Below, piece by piece: positions 11,435 to 23,545 of a DNA stretch of 64,000 nucleotides. The position numbers and the translations under genes were made by a program. The DNA lies in the NCBI GenBank assembly GCA_007922195.1, contig ML681994.1, forward strand, positions 51,578,565 through 51,642,564, written 5' to 3'. Position 1 is the first letter of the stretch, and the number at the start of each line of letters is the position of its first letter. Below the pieces are notes generated by a model. The model searched no databases and had not been told where the DNA came from. It saw only the letters and a list, made by a program, of their open reading frames with translations. This DNA is from Podocnemis expansa (Eukaryota > Chordata > Testudines > Podocnemididae).

Positions 11435-12749
11435 CAACCATGGGGCACCTTGCAACAAATGTGTTCACTAAGGACCTGATCCAAAGCAATTGGCAGCTGA
11501 CGGAAATAATCCTGTTGCCATCAAGCCATGATATAGTTACCAAAGTTTTAACACAAAACTTTATCACAGATATCATCTGAACAATAATAATTAGATTCTT
11601 CCCCAAATTTGCAGAAAAGTTGCAGCCAAGATGCCAGAGAGTGTTTTTTTAACTCTGTCTCAGAGGCAGCTGTTTGCTTTTACGGCCTATTGATTTCTCT
11701 GGAAAAGTGGTTGCATTAATAGTTGCCTCTATTCAGAGGCTACACATGCTCAAAACAAGAACAAAAATCAAACACAAAAAGAAAGGAACTCAATGGCTGT
11801 CCCAGTGAATGTTCTCCTACCCAATTTTATGATAACAGTGAAGGAGAACTTCAGGAGGAACCGTTACATGCTATCAATCTCACATACTTGTAAACCATGT
11901 TGTTATGAAAGAAATATAGAATTACCCATCCAAGCATTTATTCAGCCCAGCTTATGCACTCATGTGTACACAAAAATGACAGCGAGCAAATGCACATACA
12001 AGTACTTGAACTGCTAGGATGGAGAAACTATCTACCATGTAGAGAAAAGAGCAAATGATATGAAATAGAAATGAAAGAAAGAAAGAAAGAAAGAAAGAGA
12101 ATTCTGCATACACTTCATTGATATTTGTAGCCTGTTATGCTTTCCACACATACAGTCACAGGAGAGAATTTTCATTTGCAAGACTGTTCTCAAAAAGACA
12201 ATGTTTTATGAACACCTCTTTGTATTATACCAACTTGCTGAAGCATAAATAGGGGATGCAAGGTATGACCAAAACCAAAAATTAGAGACACAAAAATTAT
12301 TCATGCAGAGAAGTTAAAATTCAGTGAGATTCCTTCTTTTACTGCCAAAGCTATGTTTATAATCTCACTTTTATCCTTTATTTCTCATGTAAATAATTTT
12401 CAGTGTTCAGAGTGAGAGGATGCCAAATATATGTGTAAGGAAGATAAGCTCAGCAGTGAATTCAGGAACATTTGAGGGACATGATGAATATATGTTTTCA
12501 TGTGAGCATTCTTTCTGGAAGGATTCATGAGGTCATCTTCAGAGTTCTTTGTGGATTTGGGAGGTCATTTGGTCAGGAAAGAAGAACAGTTTGATGTCAT
12601 TTGTCATGGAATAAGTATGGCTTAGCAAGGCTGCTCTTTAGTGTAGCAAAATTGCTTTTATATTTTATGAGAAACTAAGGCCTTAAACCTTGCAAGCAAG
12701 AGTCAAGCAGATATGGCGTTACTGATGCCAAGTCCCTTTAACTTTTCCC
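11435..12749. other. Unassigned DNA with one microsatellite
   Basis: Apart from the GAAA run at 12073 nothing could be assigned. The left end of the following Harbinger relative should lie near 12700 but no terminal repeat is visible there. Confidence 0.45.
12073..12098. repeat. (GAAA)n microsatellite
   Basis: About six GAAA units. Confidence 0.95.
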
Positions 12750-13106
12750 TTGGAAAGTCCCCACAAGACACGATGGAGGGCCGTCCTGACACACCTGCAC
12801 CTCACCGAGCACACCATCCCTGCGATTGTCAGAATCTGCTGTGTGCTTCACAACCTCTGTGAACTGTGGGGGGAACAGTCCCCCATGTCTGGAAGACCAA
12901 AGCCAAATGCCTTGATGGGCAGTTCGAGCACCCCAATCCCATGCCCCAGATGCAGTGAGCCCAGCAGTGAATGCTCAGCATCCAAGATGCAATCAAGAAC
13001 CATTTCCTCAGCAAGGAGCGCTGAAGGCTTGGCCTGCCACCAGGCACCCTCGTCTCCCCTACCCACCCCTGTCTTCCCCCCACCCACCCTGTCTCCAAAC
13101 CAATAA
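12750..13106 (+). pseudogene. Harbinger transposase, C-terminal fragment (family C)
   Basis: Encodes the last part of a HARBI1-like DDE transposase. The frame reads TRWRAVLTHLHLTEHTIP, then AIVRICCVLHNLCE, the helix block that follows the catalytic glutamate in this family (RWR...LHN.CE). The glutamate and the two aspartates would lie upstream, where the frame breaks up, so the copy is inactive. A variable proline/serine-rich tail runs to a stop at 13106. The minus-strand frames opposite are shadows. Confidence 0.85.
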
Positions 13107-13107
13107 A
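13102..13107 (+). promoter_or_regulatory. Poly(A) signal of the transposase gene
   Basis: AATAAA lies directly at the transposase stop codon. It faces the AATAAA of the opposing Myb-like gene, 40 bp away. Confidence 0.7.
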
Positions 13108-13140
13108 AACAACCAGACCAAAAATATCGGTGTCAAGAGT

Positions 13141-13146
13141 TTTATT
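13141..13146 (-). promoter_or_regulatory. Poly(A) signal of the Myb-like gene
   Basis: TTTATT on the plus strand is AATAAA on the minus strand, just past the end of the Myb-like 3' exon. Confidence 0.65.
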
Positions 13147-13232
13147 AACAAGCGTGTTTGGAGGTAGTAAGGGAGTTTGGAGGCAGTGACGGGGTTTGGG
13201 GGCAGTGAGGTGGTTTGGGGACAGCAAGTGGG

Positions 13233-13637
13233 TTAGGCAGTGGGAGCTGCAGGGGTTGGGGGCTTGGGCAAGAATGAGGAGGTTTGGGGGGTTAGAAGGT
13301 CAGAGGGTGGCACTGCTAGTGCCCTGGGGGGGCTTGCACCCACCTTGTCCACAGCCACTCCAGGTCCTAGGGTGCTGGCGGCAAGGGATGCTGGTGTCCA
13401 GGGGATTAGCACCCTCAGCCCATGGGGAGGGTAAAAATGGGCCTTCAGCTGCTCAGGGTTCTTTGCCTGGCACTGGAGGACAATGGTCTGGTGCTCAACA
13501 AGCTCCATAAGGCTCTGGAGCATCCTCCAGCCAGCCTTATGGTGGGCGTTGACCCATTCATGCCAGGCCTCGAGGTGCTTCTCTACCACCTTGCACAGGT
13601 GGACCAAGTCCCCCAGGTGTCTTTCCCAGGTGCTCAT
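13233..13637 (-). pseudogene. Myb-like Harbinger partner, C-terminal exon (family C)
   Basis: A 134-codon minus-strand frame beginning MSTWERHLGDLVHLCKVVEK and followed by LEAWHEWVN and LMELVEHQTIVLQCQ. The first half is helix-rich, as in the C-terminal region of Harbinger Myb-like partners that is thought to serve self-association. The second half is rich in proline and alanine. It lies downstream of the Myb domain exon at 14243-14449 on the same strand, with about 600 bp of probable intron between. Function is inferred from position and from the matching layout at 35717-37200. Confidence 0.6.
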
Positions 13638-14242
13638 TCCAGATGTGGGTCCTCCTCCTCCTCCACCTGGTAGTGGCTGGCAGGTTCTTGGGAGTGGTGC
13701 ATCTCATGGCTGTCCGAGTTTCCAGAAGGAAGCAGAGAACAAGGGTCCTCCCATTAGCTAGCTAGTTAGTGCTTTGTGCAGTCTGACAGCAGCTACTGTG
13801 CCCTGACTGTCCCCCTGCTTCCCAGGAGCCACCAAGGTTCAAGCGGCCATGCTATGCTGCACAGATCAGGTGCAATGCCACAGTGATGAGCAGCAGTCAG
13901 CCTTGCCCCCAGGGTGTCTCCTGAGGCCAGGTGTCAGAGGTGTTGGCTGCATGCTCTTAACCTTCAACATTACCATCTTTGGTTCCCCAACCCCCTCTGC
14001 CTGCAGGCCCCTGCCCCGCTCAGGTCTGGGTTGCCCCACCACACAATCCCTGGCCCCTCTGCCCTGTGAAAGGGCCACCTTGCTCCCCCTATCCCTGGGA
14101 CCCTGCCTGTCCCCAGGCCATGTCCCCTCACAATGCCTGTGCCACAGGCATGCCCAGCCCTGCCTACACAGAGCGAAGGAGAGATCACTCACCAGCAAGT
14201 GCTGTGGATGTCACGTGTGATGTCTCTGGGCCTTGGTCCTCC

Positions 14243-14449
14243 TCAGCAGAGGGGGGCGTCCTGCTCCGGCTCCTCTGGGGCGGGTAGACCTTTTGCAAGG
14301 AAAGGGAACAGCTTCAGGCTAGCTCCAGAGGACACTTGCTGGGAGAGGATGGTCTTGTCCCCTGATATGGACAGGAGGGTGAGGACCTCCTCATGGCTCC
14401 AGTCTGGAGCCCTCCACTGGTACTGGCTGCTTGTGCTGCCTTCAACCAT
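14243..14449 (-). pseudogene. Myb/SANT-like DNA-binding exon of a Harbinger partner gene (family C)
   Basis: From the ATG at 14449 the minus strand reads MVEGSTSSQYQWRAPDWSHE, then EVLTLLSISGDKTILSQ. The tryptophan before SHEE and the LL-S-I block match the first helix of the Myb_DNA-bind_4 type found in Harbinger accessory proteins (the family normally has a second tryptophan where serine stands in LSISGD). The end of the domain degrades at KLFPFLAKGL. These proteins bind transposon DNA and carry the transposase into the nucleus. Start chosen because the domain follows it at once. Confidence 0.75.
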
Positions 14450-14559
14450 GGCTGCACAACAGAGACTGTCCTGGCCAGTTGTGGGTGGTAGGGTGGGGAG
14501 GGGCATTGCCCAGGGCAGGAACTTCTTTCCTGGTGCCATGCACACTGGGAGGAAGGTCA

Positions 14560-14769
14560 AACCATGATTTAGTTTGAACTAGCCAGGTAGTTAAAAATAA
14601 CGTGACTATACTGGTTTAGTTTGAACTAAGAAGTTCAGACTAATGGCTAGTTCAAACTAACTAGTAGTAATTGTTAGTTCGATCTCCTGGATTCAAACTA
14701 ATTGATGCCTAGTATAGACAGGGGCTAAACCTCCTTAATCTGAACTAAACTGTGAATGTAGACATACCC
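14560..14769. mobile_element. Subterminal palindrome array and right end of the family C element
   Basis: Repeated forms of TTAGTTCGAACTAA ('tagtttgaactaagaagttc', 'tagttcaaactaactagta', 'gttagttcgatc') lie inside the terminal GTAGACATACCC. Same module as the family C MITEs. Confidence 0.75.
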
Positions 14770-14784
14770 AAAATGTCAAAGGTG

Positions 14785-15345
14785 TTATCATAACTCAATC
14801 ATTTTCCAACACAGAGCAGTGTTAAACAAAGTTTGGAGTTTTGGCAAACATACCATTTAAAAATCCCTTTTAAATTTTAATAAAATGAAGGGAAACACCT
14901 AAAGCATTCGAAATGTAAAGCATTAAGCAAGGCTTTCATTTTAACAGCATCTCTCACTCCTTTTCCCTTTATCAAGAAAAGGGTTTTAGAAGGGAAAAAA
15001 AAGTCTCTTAGATGTTATGGAAGATAATAGTAAACATCCCTTCAGCTAAGATAGAAGAAGTTAGGGGAGACAGGATGGAACAGTTTTTGTTTTTAAAGTC
15101 TGATCCTATTTCCTAGAAGACAAAACAAGACAAAAAAACACACAAATGGGGAGAGAAAAGAAAAGCAAATGTAGCTTCTGATTCTGATGTTAGCTCTCAT
15201 TTGCAACTTCACTGTTAGAAAGGTAGAGACATAGTATATGGTCTTATTAGCCACTCTTGAGATCCACTGAACTCATGTTAACATTAGGCTGTTAAAGGTA
15301 TTACTTTTAGCTGCCCCTTTTTTTGGACATAAGCTTAAACAGGGT
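14785..15345. repeat. Unclassified dispersed repeat, copy 1, first part
   Basis: Clear match in the same orientation to 49640-50050. Shared words include 'aaatg(t/c)aaag(c/t)attaag(c/t)aag', 'ttcattttaacag' and 'agacaa(a/g)(a/g)caagacaaa'. The match resumes at 16320, after a CR1 insertion. No coding frame, no visible ends; not a family I can name. Confidence 0.75.
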
Positions 15346-15349
15346 TGCC

Positions 15350-16315
15350 AAATCATAAAAACTGAGGGACCATGCAAGGTCATTGAATATAATCCTCTGG
15401 ACTCATGGAAGGACCAAGTACCCTCTTAAAATATCCCCAGAAGGTGCTTGTCTAAGTTGCCCTTAAGAACTTCCATTGATGGAGATTCCACAACTTGCCT
15501 AGGCACTTTATTCCAGTGGTTAATCACCCTGACAATTAGGAACTTTTTCTTAATGTCCAACTTAAAGGTCTCTTGCTGTAATCTAAGCCCATTGCTTCTT
15601 GACCTATCATTGGCAGTTAAGGAGAACAGTTTTTCTCCCTCCTCCTTGTGACAAACTATTAGGCTATGTCTACACTAGCAAATTTGTTCAGACTAAGCAA
15701 GATTAGTCCAAACTAATTTGAACACTGTCTACACTAGTTTTACCTAGTTCAAACTAAAAAATGTTTTCGTCTGAATTAAGTAAAGCTTAGTTTGAACTAG
15801 TTAGTTCAGCCAGTTAGTCCAAACTAAATGCTTAGGTTGAACTAATTTGCATTTTTAGTTCAAACAAGCCCTATGGAGACATGCTAGTTCGAACTAAATA
15901 AGTCCAAACTAGCAGTTAGTTCGAACTACCTGCAGTTTTTTAGTTCAAACTAACTTTTAGTTCAAACTAGCTGTGGTAGTTCAAACTAAAAAGTTAGCTC
16001 GAACTAAAAAAAGCATGATTAGTTAGAACTAACTTTCAAACTACTAAGTTTGGACTAACCAAGTCCGAACTAAGATGTTAGGTGAAGACATAGCCTTAGA
16101 TACTTAAAAACTGTTTTTATGTCCCCTCTCAGTCTCCTCTTTTCTGGACCAAACAAACCCAGCTCTTTCAACTTTCCCTCATAAGTCAGGTGTTCCAGAA
16201 CTGTAATAATTCATGTTACTCTTCTCTGGACTTTCTCCAGTTTGTCCACATCTTTCCTGAAATGAGATACCCAGAACTGGACAAATTACTCCAATTGAGG
16301 TCTAAATATACAGTC
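15350..16315 (-). mobile_element. CR1 LINE 3' part, minus strand, split by a MITE
   Basis: Reading from high to low coordinates the minus strand gives the CR1 C-terminus. The plus strand shows 'ccagtttgtccacatctttc', 'ctcagtctcctcttttctgg', then, after the MITE, 'ccattgcttcttgacctatc' and 'caattaggaactttttctta'. The MITE at 15662-16095 divides it. The CR1 itself sits inside the dispersed repeat, giving the order: repeat, then CR1, then MITE. Confidence 0.88.
15662..16095. mobile_element. Harbinger MITE, family C, 434 bp, TTA duplication
   Basis: Ends GGCTATGTCTACACTAGC and GAAGACATAGCC, flanked by TTA at 15659-15661 and 16096-16098. The interior is made almost wholly of TTAGTTCGAACTAA-type palindromes with variations (for example 'tagttcgaactacctgcag', 'tagttcaaactaacttttag'). 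No coding capacity. It splits a CR1, so both borders are unambiguous. Confidence 0.96.
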
Positions 16316-16319
16316 TTGG

Positions 16320-16720
16320 CCAGAATCATGTTAGAGAGAAGGAAGGGTGACAGTGTTAGGAAATTGAAAAATAAGGGAGGGATGGAAAGGACACCTGGAG
16401 TCTTTATGGACCCCAAAACAGAGTGATGGATGGAATAGCTCACCTCTTCAGCCATTTTGTCCAACAATCAATACTATTATCTGACACACCAATTTTGATT
16501 CACTGATTTCTGATCCTCTGCTGTAGCAACCATAATCTTAACACAGTCCTGGAATTATATCAGTATGCCTTTCTGTTTGTATCAGTTCAGTCTGTGTTTC
16601 ACTTTTGCATTTTTTCCCATGAACATTGGTTGTTCATAGGACTATTGTAAGATTCCATGAACTTTTATTCTCTTCTCCCAGTTGAGCACACAGTCAGGGC
16701 AATTTGTAGGCCCAGTTACC
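16320..16720. repeat. Unclassified dispersed repeat, copy 1, second part
   Basis: Matches 50520-51110. Shared words include 'gagtgatgg', 'tctgacacaccaat' and 'aatttgtaggc(c/t)cagtt'. Relative to the other copy about 300 bp are missing near 16400. Confidence 0.75.
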
Positions 16721-19296
16721 ATAGCTGGTCCTATAAGTTATCCATGAAAGGATACCATTCATTACTACTTTACTTTATGTTCCCCACCAAGGTATTATTA
16801 TATGGAAGGCCTTATCCAAGGGCCAGTTCCTACCTTACACACTCATCACATAGGAGGATATAATTGGAGGTCAAGTGTAAGCTTTTGGTAAGTTTTGACC
16901 TTTTACATGTGGCCACTAAAATGCAATCAGTAGTGACTGATAAATTGATAAACAAGCCCTTGTGAAAAATCCCAAAAGAAGAGATTGATAGCATTATTCA
17001 TCCACTTGGCTTTCACCTTGCAGAAATGTAAATGTCAACACAAAATTCAAGGCACTGGAGAATACAGTCCACTGGCTTCTGTATGGTTCCTTGGCAGCTC
17101 TGTCATGGGGCTTATTATGGGATCAGGGTCCAAATTTGTACTTATTTTTTCACTTTTCACAAATGTCCCCTCTTTGATTGAAAAGTTGCTGTCATTTTGC
17201 AAATGTCACTGTAATTTCATTCCGTTTTGGTAGTAGATACAACAGATGATAGTAAAAACTAAAAAGAAAAGAATTTTGACAAATTTTGAATTTCCAGTAC
17301 AAGACATTAGTTTGTACAAAGCTTGCCATTTTGTAGTTTCCCTTTCTACCTGCATGTAAAAACACTTGAACAGATTTTCCGTATAATAGATTTTTATATT
17401 AACCTATGAAGACAGATTAGAATGCTTTCCAGAGAAGCCTTGCTTGGTTAGTTATATAGCAGATGACTGCCTCTCCTAAGTGATTAAAAGATAAATATTC
17501 AAGCACCTTATTAGCAAAATGTGTGACTATATTATTAATAGTTGTACTTTGGTACCTGACCTTATAAAAAGACAGCTGATTTTGTTGTTCCAAATAAGCT
17601 ATAAATAATTCAAGAAAGTTTTTTTTCTAAGCAGGTTATTACCTATAAGGATGTAGCTTTTAAGACAGCCTTTAGTATAAAATATGTATAACTGCCACAT
17701 ATATTATTAACAGACACCCAAAAATGTGAGAGTACTAGCTTATTACTGGAGAAACAAATTAGAATTCTGAGGCAGAAACCTGTGACAAACTAGATGTTTG
17801 AAGGTATACTAGTATTTTTAAAATTTATCTGCCTTATCTTTATGGGAATTTAAACAAACCGCAGTGTACTGTGCACATGATATTTTTTTCCAATGTGATA
17901 ACTCCAGAAGAAGGAGGTGGGGTGGAGAGAAAAGTTTGCCTCATTGAAAAGGAAAATAAACATATTTGCTATCAAGAGAACAATCTGTTATGTCATGCCT
18001 TTGATGTAGTTCATATTATGATGGTCATAATGTCAGGATTAATTAGACCATAGGGTGGTATAAATGCCAAAAGAAAAACTTACTGTACATCTGTTCTAAT
18101 TTATCTAGTAGATATTCCTTCAGTAAGTAAGTAAAGAATGTGGCTTGCACCATCTGTGACCTAGATAAAGAGAGAACAGGATGGTATGTCGCTTTGCAGT
18201 GCCAGGACAGGAGTTGTGACAAGAAGGTCAAAGGCTATTCTGAAAAGTACTGGGGAATTTCCACTCATTGTGTCTAAAGCTGATGGGAGTAAAGCGAGAT
18301 TTGAGAGACTCTACTATGACTTTAAGGACCTTGAAAGAAAAATTGAAGGCTGGATCTATACCAATAACCCTCTAAAATAATCTTCTAGTGTGAGTGAAGA
18401 AAGGAATAAATAGCTACTAAAACTCCAATAGATTGATGTGCTGCTATTATATGGAAAAAAGTTTGATCCATAGAGTATTAGAATGCCAGTGAGAGGAGAA
18501 AACTATTTAAGTGAGAGGATCTCTTGGGTTCAAACTGGATTGAGGGCTGGCATTAAATGAGATGAAAAAAGGGCACAAGGAGAGCTTTCACTTAACTTAA
18601 AAAATGTGGCATATATTTCCAATCAGAAAAGTAAGAAAGGAGAAGTATATGCTTTGGAACACAAAGAAATTAATAAGGATAAGCTTAATAAAGACATATT
18701 AATGTATTCATTTCCCTATATACCAATTTAAGGAGTATATAGACAAGCTAAACTAGCAACTATACCATGGGTTCAATTTTCAGACTTGAGGATCCAAAAT
18801 AATAATAGCAGAATAAGAACCCACATGCAAAAATGAAAACCATATCTGATATACAGTTGACTTAAATGCAGTTAATTTGAATGAGGTTATGCCAGAAGGG
18901 AATTTGGGACTGTATCTAGTATACAGCAATCCAAAACATAAACCTTTAATGAAATGGACAGTTGGAAGGAAGCTATGATAAAAAAGGCCTGATAATGGGC
19001 AGAGAATTATGTGGCCAGCAAGTCAGATATCAGTTTGAAAGGCAATAAAATGTTAATACAATTTTGAGTTACTCATGCAAAGAATACAAATTATGAACTA
19101 TAGCTTTCCTTTATACAGCACTAGTGACAGGCCATAGCAAGAAACTGTTCTAGGAACCTCAATATCAGAAAAAAGATTGAAAAATAGTAGGAAGTTCAGA
19201 TGGGAGTAAGTGACAATTACACCGATGTTGGGATTACTTTAGAAGAAGAATTATATGAAGTAAAAAGGTTAAATTTATCTGCAGCATAAAATCAGT
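16721..19296. other. Unassigned AT-rich DNA
   Basis: No gene, exon or named repeat could be supported. The open frames at 16985-17233, 17871-18053 and 18186-18380 lack motifs and neighbours that would argue for coding. Confidence 0.5.
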
Positions 19297-19372
19297 GAAG
19301 TCATAGAGTCACAGAAAACAAGGGTTGGAAGGGACTTCAGAAGGTCCCCATCTAGTCCAACCCCCTATTCAG
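19297..19372 (-). mobile_element. CR1 LINE tail fragment, minus strand
   Basis: 'gtcatagagtcacagaaaac' and 'gggttggaagggacttcaga' followed by 'tctagtccaacccc' is the complement of the extreme CR1 3' end. Confidence 0.85.
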
Positions 19373-21494
19373 TCATACATGGAGTACACATTTAGCTCAA
19401 TTAAACAACAAATAAAAAGAGATATTATAGTTAGCTGTAAGTATGAAAGGGTGTAAATACTAAAGGAGAAGAAAAAATGATTTACGTTATTAAAAAGTGT
19501 GTAAATAAACAATACCAGATTAAATTTAGCAAAGGAGAATTTCAGATGAGTAGTTGGAAACAATGACATACTAGCCATGATGTCAATGAGAGTTTAGAAT
19601 AGTCTTTCAAGGGACTGCAAAACTACCATTGTATACAGCTATTAAAAGCATCAGAGAAAATACTAAAGAAGACTGTCTGCACTTGGAAACCATCTTTTAC
19701 TGACAGTGAGTTGAGCTAAATGACCTAAACCTAGAAATCTTTTCCATCTCTAATTTGTATGTCCGTTTGAATTAATAGAATTAATTAATTGGTTGGAACC
19801 ATTATAAAAGAGTGTGTTGATACTGATGGCATTAAGATAGTTCAAACAAGACTTTGCTCTAATATTAGTTCTGTTAACACTAACTCTGGTTAAAAAGATT
19901 GTCAGATCCTGAAAACAAAGAAAATTAGAAATAAGTCTCAGATGCTTTACACAGACTCTGAGGCATAAAATAATCATGGTCACATTTCTCATGATGCCAC
20001 CCATTCATTTGCACCCGAGTAGTTATGAATCATTATGTTATTGTTTGCTTCTTAATGTCTGCTATGCATCAATAGTCAGAATGGATGGAGATTGATAGCA
20101 AACTGAGATTTAGCAGTAACTCAGCAATTAAAATGCTCAACTAGTCTTTGTTCTACTGTTCCCTGGTGGCTATAGTCCTGTTCATTAATCTGCATGTTGA
20201 TTACAGCCCCTGTGTGATATTGATCTGTGTTTCACAGTCCTGTGATTGCAAGAGCCTTTCCTTGCCATGGGCAGCTACAGTTCTCCATAAGGCCTGAATT
20301 AATGCTGAAATATTTACAGCAAGAAAAAATCTAGTTACTTTTAAACTGATTTGAACTTATTTACTTTGCCACAGTAACATTTTATTTTCTCCCTCCAGTC
20401 AATATTAATATGAAGAAAAATTAAACAGCTTTAGACAAGAGGAAATAAATCAGAGAGTAACAAGATTTTAAATGACATTGGAATAGAAATGTCTCAGGCA
20501 CAGCACTTTGCTCACATGAAATTCAAATCACTGAAACATTTCTAAGGGCTTCAACACCAATATTTCCCCACTACTTTACGGGTATTTACTGTAGAGGTAA
20601 TTACCATAACATCCTTCATTGGTCATTTCTCTAAGGCATATACATTCTTTCCTCTTGGGTGGTGTTTTCTAAACCCTCTAAATTTTTGTTTGGATTCTTT
20701 TGTTTAGAGGATTTTTTTATTTTAAGTACACTGTACTTATCTATTTTCTTGTGGACTCACCCAAGCATGAGCTGGATGATTATGCTGACAACTTATGGTG
20801 TCCCTACTGTCACATACCTGTATTCAGCCGTTCCATAACCCAAAAGAGCAGAACTTCTGGACAGAAGAAGAACTAACACTACTAAGTGATTAGCCTAAAA
20901 AAGGCAGGAGCAGTTCTAGAGGCACAATTTGAGGGATGAGGAAGAATTGGATTTGACCGAAGAATTTAGGAGTGGGAAGCACGGAAAAAGCACTCAGGTG
21001 AATGAGCATGAGGAATCAAGGCGTAGTGGAGGAAGTGAGAAGGAATCCAATTAAGTAGAAGGAGTAGAACTGGGATTGTCAGGCAAGAATGGAGCTACTA
21101 GGATTAGAAAAGGCACAGAGTAGGTGATCTTCCTTTGTTCCTCTGGGATGTTAGAGAAGCATAGCAAGTTCTATCTCACCTGAAGGAGGCTGTTGGGGTT
21201 TACATACACCCCAGGGGAACTCAACGGCTTAGTGGAAAGCCCCATCCTATCCATTGACAGGTTGCTGAGCCCAGTAAGTCCAGTCCCATCCTTTGGAGAC
21301 TGTGTCCCCTACTCTCCCTCATTGAGGAAAGTCCTGCAGAGTAAGTTGCCTTCAACCACTCTTCATTTTTTCTAGTGGAGAAAATGGTAGAAAATGGAAG
21401 AAAAAATTAAGGATGGGAAGAGAAGGGGGGAAAGAGAAAGGATGGAGAGAGAAGCAAGGGGACAAAAAGAAGCATGGGGATGAAGCAAGGGGAT
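19373..21494. other. Unassigned AT-rich DNA
   Basis: No gene or repeat recognised. Purine-rich sequence (GGAAG/GAAAAG) dominates 20900-21490. Confidence 0.45.
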
Positions 21495-21970
21495 TGTGAC
21501 AGAGTCAAGCCTGTTGGCAACAGGAGAGTTTTGGAGGGCAGGTATATCAGCCCCAGGCTCAACAAAGCCCTGATTCCTGGGTTACCAGGGCAGGGCTACT
21601 CTAGGTTATTTAAGTCACCAGAGCCCAATTAGCATAATTAACCACAGAAGGCCCCTGCTGCAGGGAAAGCTCTGAGTGTGGCTTTTGGAAGTGGAGGTAG
21701 GAGTAGAGCGTGAGTATGGAGCAGAACAGAACTGAGTAGCGCAGAGGAGAGCTGAGCCGGACAAAGCTTACAAGTAGCTGTTTCTACAAGAGCCCGGGAG
21801 GTGCAGGTAGTCAGGGCAAACTTGCCCAGATGGGCTTTAGGGCGCCAGGGCAGGAGGGACTGGGGTAACTATAACTCTAGGAGTTTGGAGGTGGGAAAGC
21901 CCTGCCTCAGCTATCTGCCAAGAACTGAAGTGGAGGATTCAGGGTGACTGAGTGCACCCCATTGGTCACA
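21495..21970 (+). mobile_element. Candidate solo LTR, 476 bp
   Basis: Starts TGTGACAG and ends GGTCACA, an inverted TGTGAC/GTCACA with TG...CA termini. The flanking 4-mers ggat and agat are a possible duplication with one transition. A TATTTAAG box-like word lies at about 21608. No internal coding region and no second copy are visible in the window. Strand is inferred only from the TATA-like word. Confidence 0.45.
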
Positions 21971-22325
21971 AGATGAAAAGAAGAAAAAGACAGGAGAAAT
22001 GAATGAAGAGAATTATATACCAAAAGCCAATGAGGAAAATTATAAGCCTAGCTTGAATAACAAATAAGATACTAGGCCAATAATAAGAGAGTCCATAGAG
22101 CTTGACAGGGAAATCGTTTTCCCCCTCCTGTGAATATTTTCAAGGTGTCAAAACTTTTTCCCCTTCCACATTAATACAATTGCAAGACCTGACTTTAAAA
22201 ACTGTTCACTGAGGAGGAGACTCCAGAATATCCAGTGCTGAGGACACTCATGTGTGTTGATACCGGGTGCTTAGTGATCAGCGTGAATACCAGAGAGACA
22301 TGGTATGCCTGATTTGCAGCTCAAT
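21971..22325. other. Unassigned DNA
   Basis: Nothing recognised between the candidate LTR and the next MITE. Confidence 0.4.
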
Positions 22326-23545
22326 GGCTATGTATACATTGCCAAAGATATTTTGAAATAGTTATTTCGAAATAACTATTTTGAATTTATTTTGAAATGA
22401 TTATTTCAAATTAACATTATTTCAAAATTATTATTGAAATGGGAGTCCAGGGAAGACTCTCTATTTCAAAATAAGGCAGGAGTTCTTATTTTGAAATAGA
22501 GGGTCTTCACTAGATTCTCTGTTTCAAAATAGGGGATGGCGGGGAACAGCATAGGGCAGTGGTTTCCAACTCTTTGAGGCTGGGGACCACTTTTTTAGCA
22601 AAAAAGATTTTGCGGATCCCCTGGCCGTCACCACTGCAGGCAGGATTCAGCCAGCATGGCCAAAATCTGGCTCATACAGCCAGAATCCGGGAGGGGAGCG
22701 AGAACCACTGTGGAGGCACTGCTGCCATGGTCCCCAGCCAGCCCCTGCAGGGGAGTGAAGCCAAGCTGCTGACAACATCAGCAGCCGGTGAGCAGTGGCA
22801 ATAGGTAGCCCTCTGCATGCCCCCAAGCCCGCAGAGATCCAGCCCCAGTGGGACCACTGGGGCTGCAGCTGGGTTCTGGCCCTGGTGGGGAGCAGCACCA
22901 CAGACCCCCTGCAACCCTGCTCCCTGCTGGGGCTGGAACCCAGCTGCAGTCCTGACACTCCCACTATGGCTGGATCTCTGCGGGCTTGGGGGCATGCAGA
23001 GGGCTACCTGCTGCCACTGTGCGTTGACTACTGATACCAGAGATGGCTTGGTTTCAGTCCCCTGCAGGGGCTGGCTGGGGACCATGGCGGCAGTGGCTCC
23101 ACTTGCTGGCATGGGGTTGGGGAGGGGACCACAGCCGCAGCGGCTCCTGCTTTCTTCCCAGATTCTGGCCACATGAGCCAGATTTTGGCCATGCAGGTTG
23201 AATCCTGCCTGCAGCGGTGACAACCAGGGGGTTGCAAAGTCTTTTTTGCTAAAAAGGGGTCCCCAGCATGCGAAAGGTTGGGAACCCACTGGTACAGGAA
23301 CATTATTTTGAAAAAAGCCTATTCCGCAGCTTGGAATGGTTTTTTTTTTTTTTTTCGAAATAACTATTTGAAAGAATCAACCTTTCAAAATAAACCCAGG
23401 TTTTAGTATTTTGAAAGAGCACTTTTTTTCCTGAAAAACCAAAGTGCTTAGATTGAAATACCAAAATGCCTGCATGGACAGGCATAAAGGTTTTTCAAAA
23501 TAAGCCTCCTTATTTCAAAAAACCTTTTCAGTGTAGGGTTTTATA
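22326..23545. mobile_element. Harbinger MITE, family A, carrying a hAT insertion
   Basis: The left end GGCTATGTATACATTGCC is followed by palindromes of the TTTCGAAATAA type. The same internal order ('gggagtccagggaagactct', then 'agcttggaatgg', then 'accaaagtgctt') occurs in the MITEs at 42125 and 63644. The right end 'cagtgtagggttttatatac' is degraded, so the border is approximate. A 735-bp hAT element sits in the middle. Confidence 0.8.
22557..23291. mobile_element. Fold-back hAT element, almost entirely palindromic, 735 bp
   Basis: Tips CAGTGGTTTCCAACTCTTT and AAAGGTTGGGAACCCACTG. The flanking 8-mers gcataggg and gtacagga agree at five positions, with transitions elsewhere. The left arm (22557-22885) and right arm (about 22935-23291) are inverted copies of each other over some 330 bp: 'ctctgcatgcccccaagccc' at about 22811 is mirrored by 'gggcttgggggcatgcagag' at about 22982, and 'tggtccccagccagcccctg' by its complement near 23070. 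The loop is about 50 bp. The GC-rich proline/alanine frames are artefacts. Confidence 0.88.

Larger units (their letters stand above)
12730..14769. mobile_element. PIF/Harbinger element, left-truncated, with two convergent genes (family C)
   Basis: Holds the 3' end of a Harbinger transposase gene on the plus strand (12750-13106) and a Myb/SANT-like gene on the minus strand (13233-14449). This is the usual two-gene Harbinger plan, in tail-to-tail arrangement. The right end is GTAGACATACCC (to 14769). Just inside it, 14560-14750 carries repeated TTAGTTC(G/A)AACTAA words, the array that defines the family C MITEs at 15662, 28581 and 61020. The left terminus and most of the transposase are missing. 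Confidence 0.8.

Noticed and set aside
22559..23303. Open frames of up to 205 codons
   Set aside because: They cover the palindromic arms of the fold-back hAT; both strands are open because the arms mirror each other.
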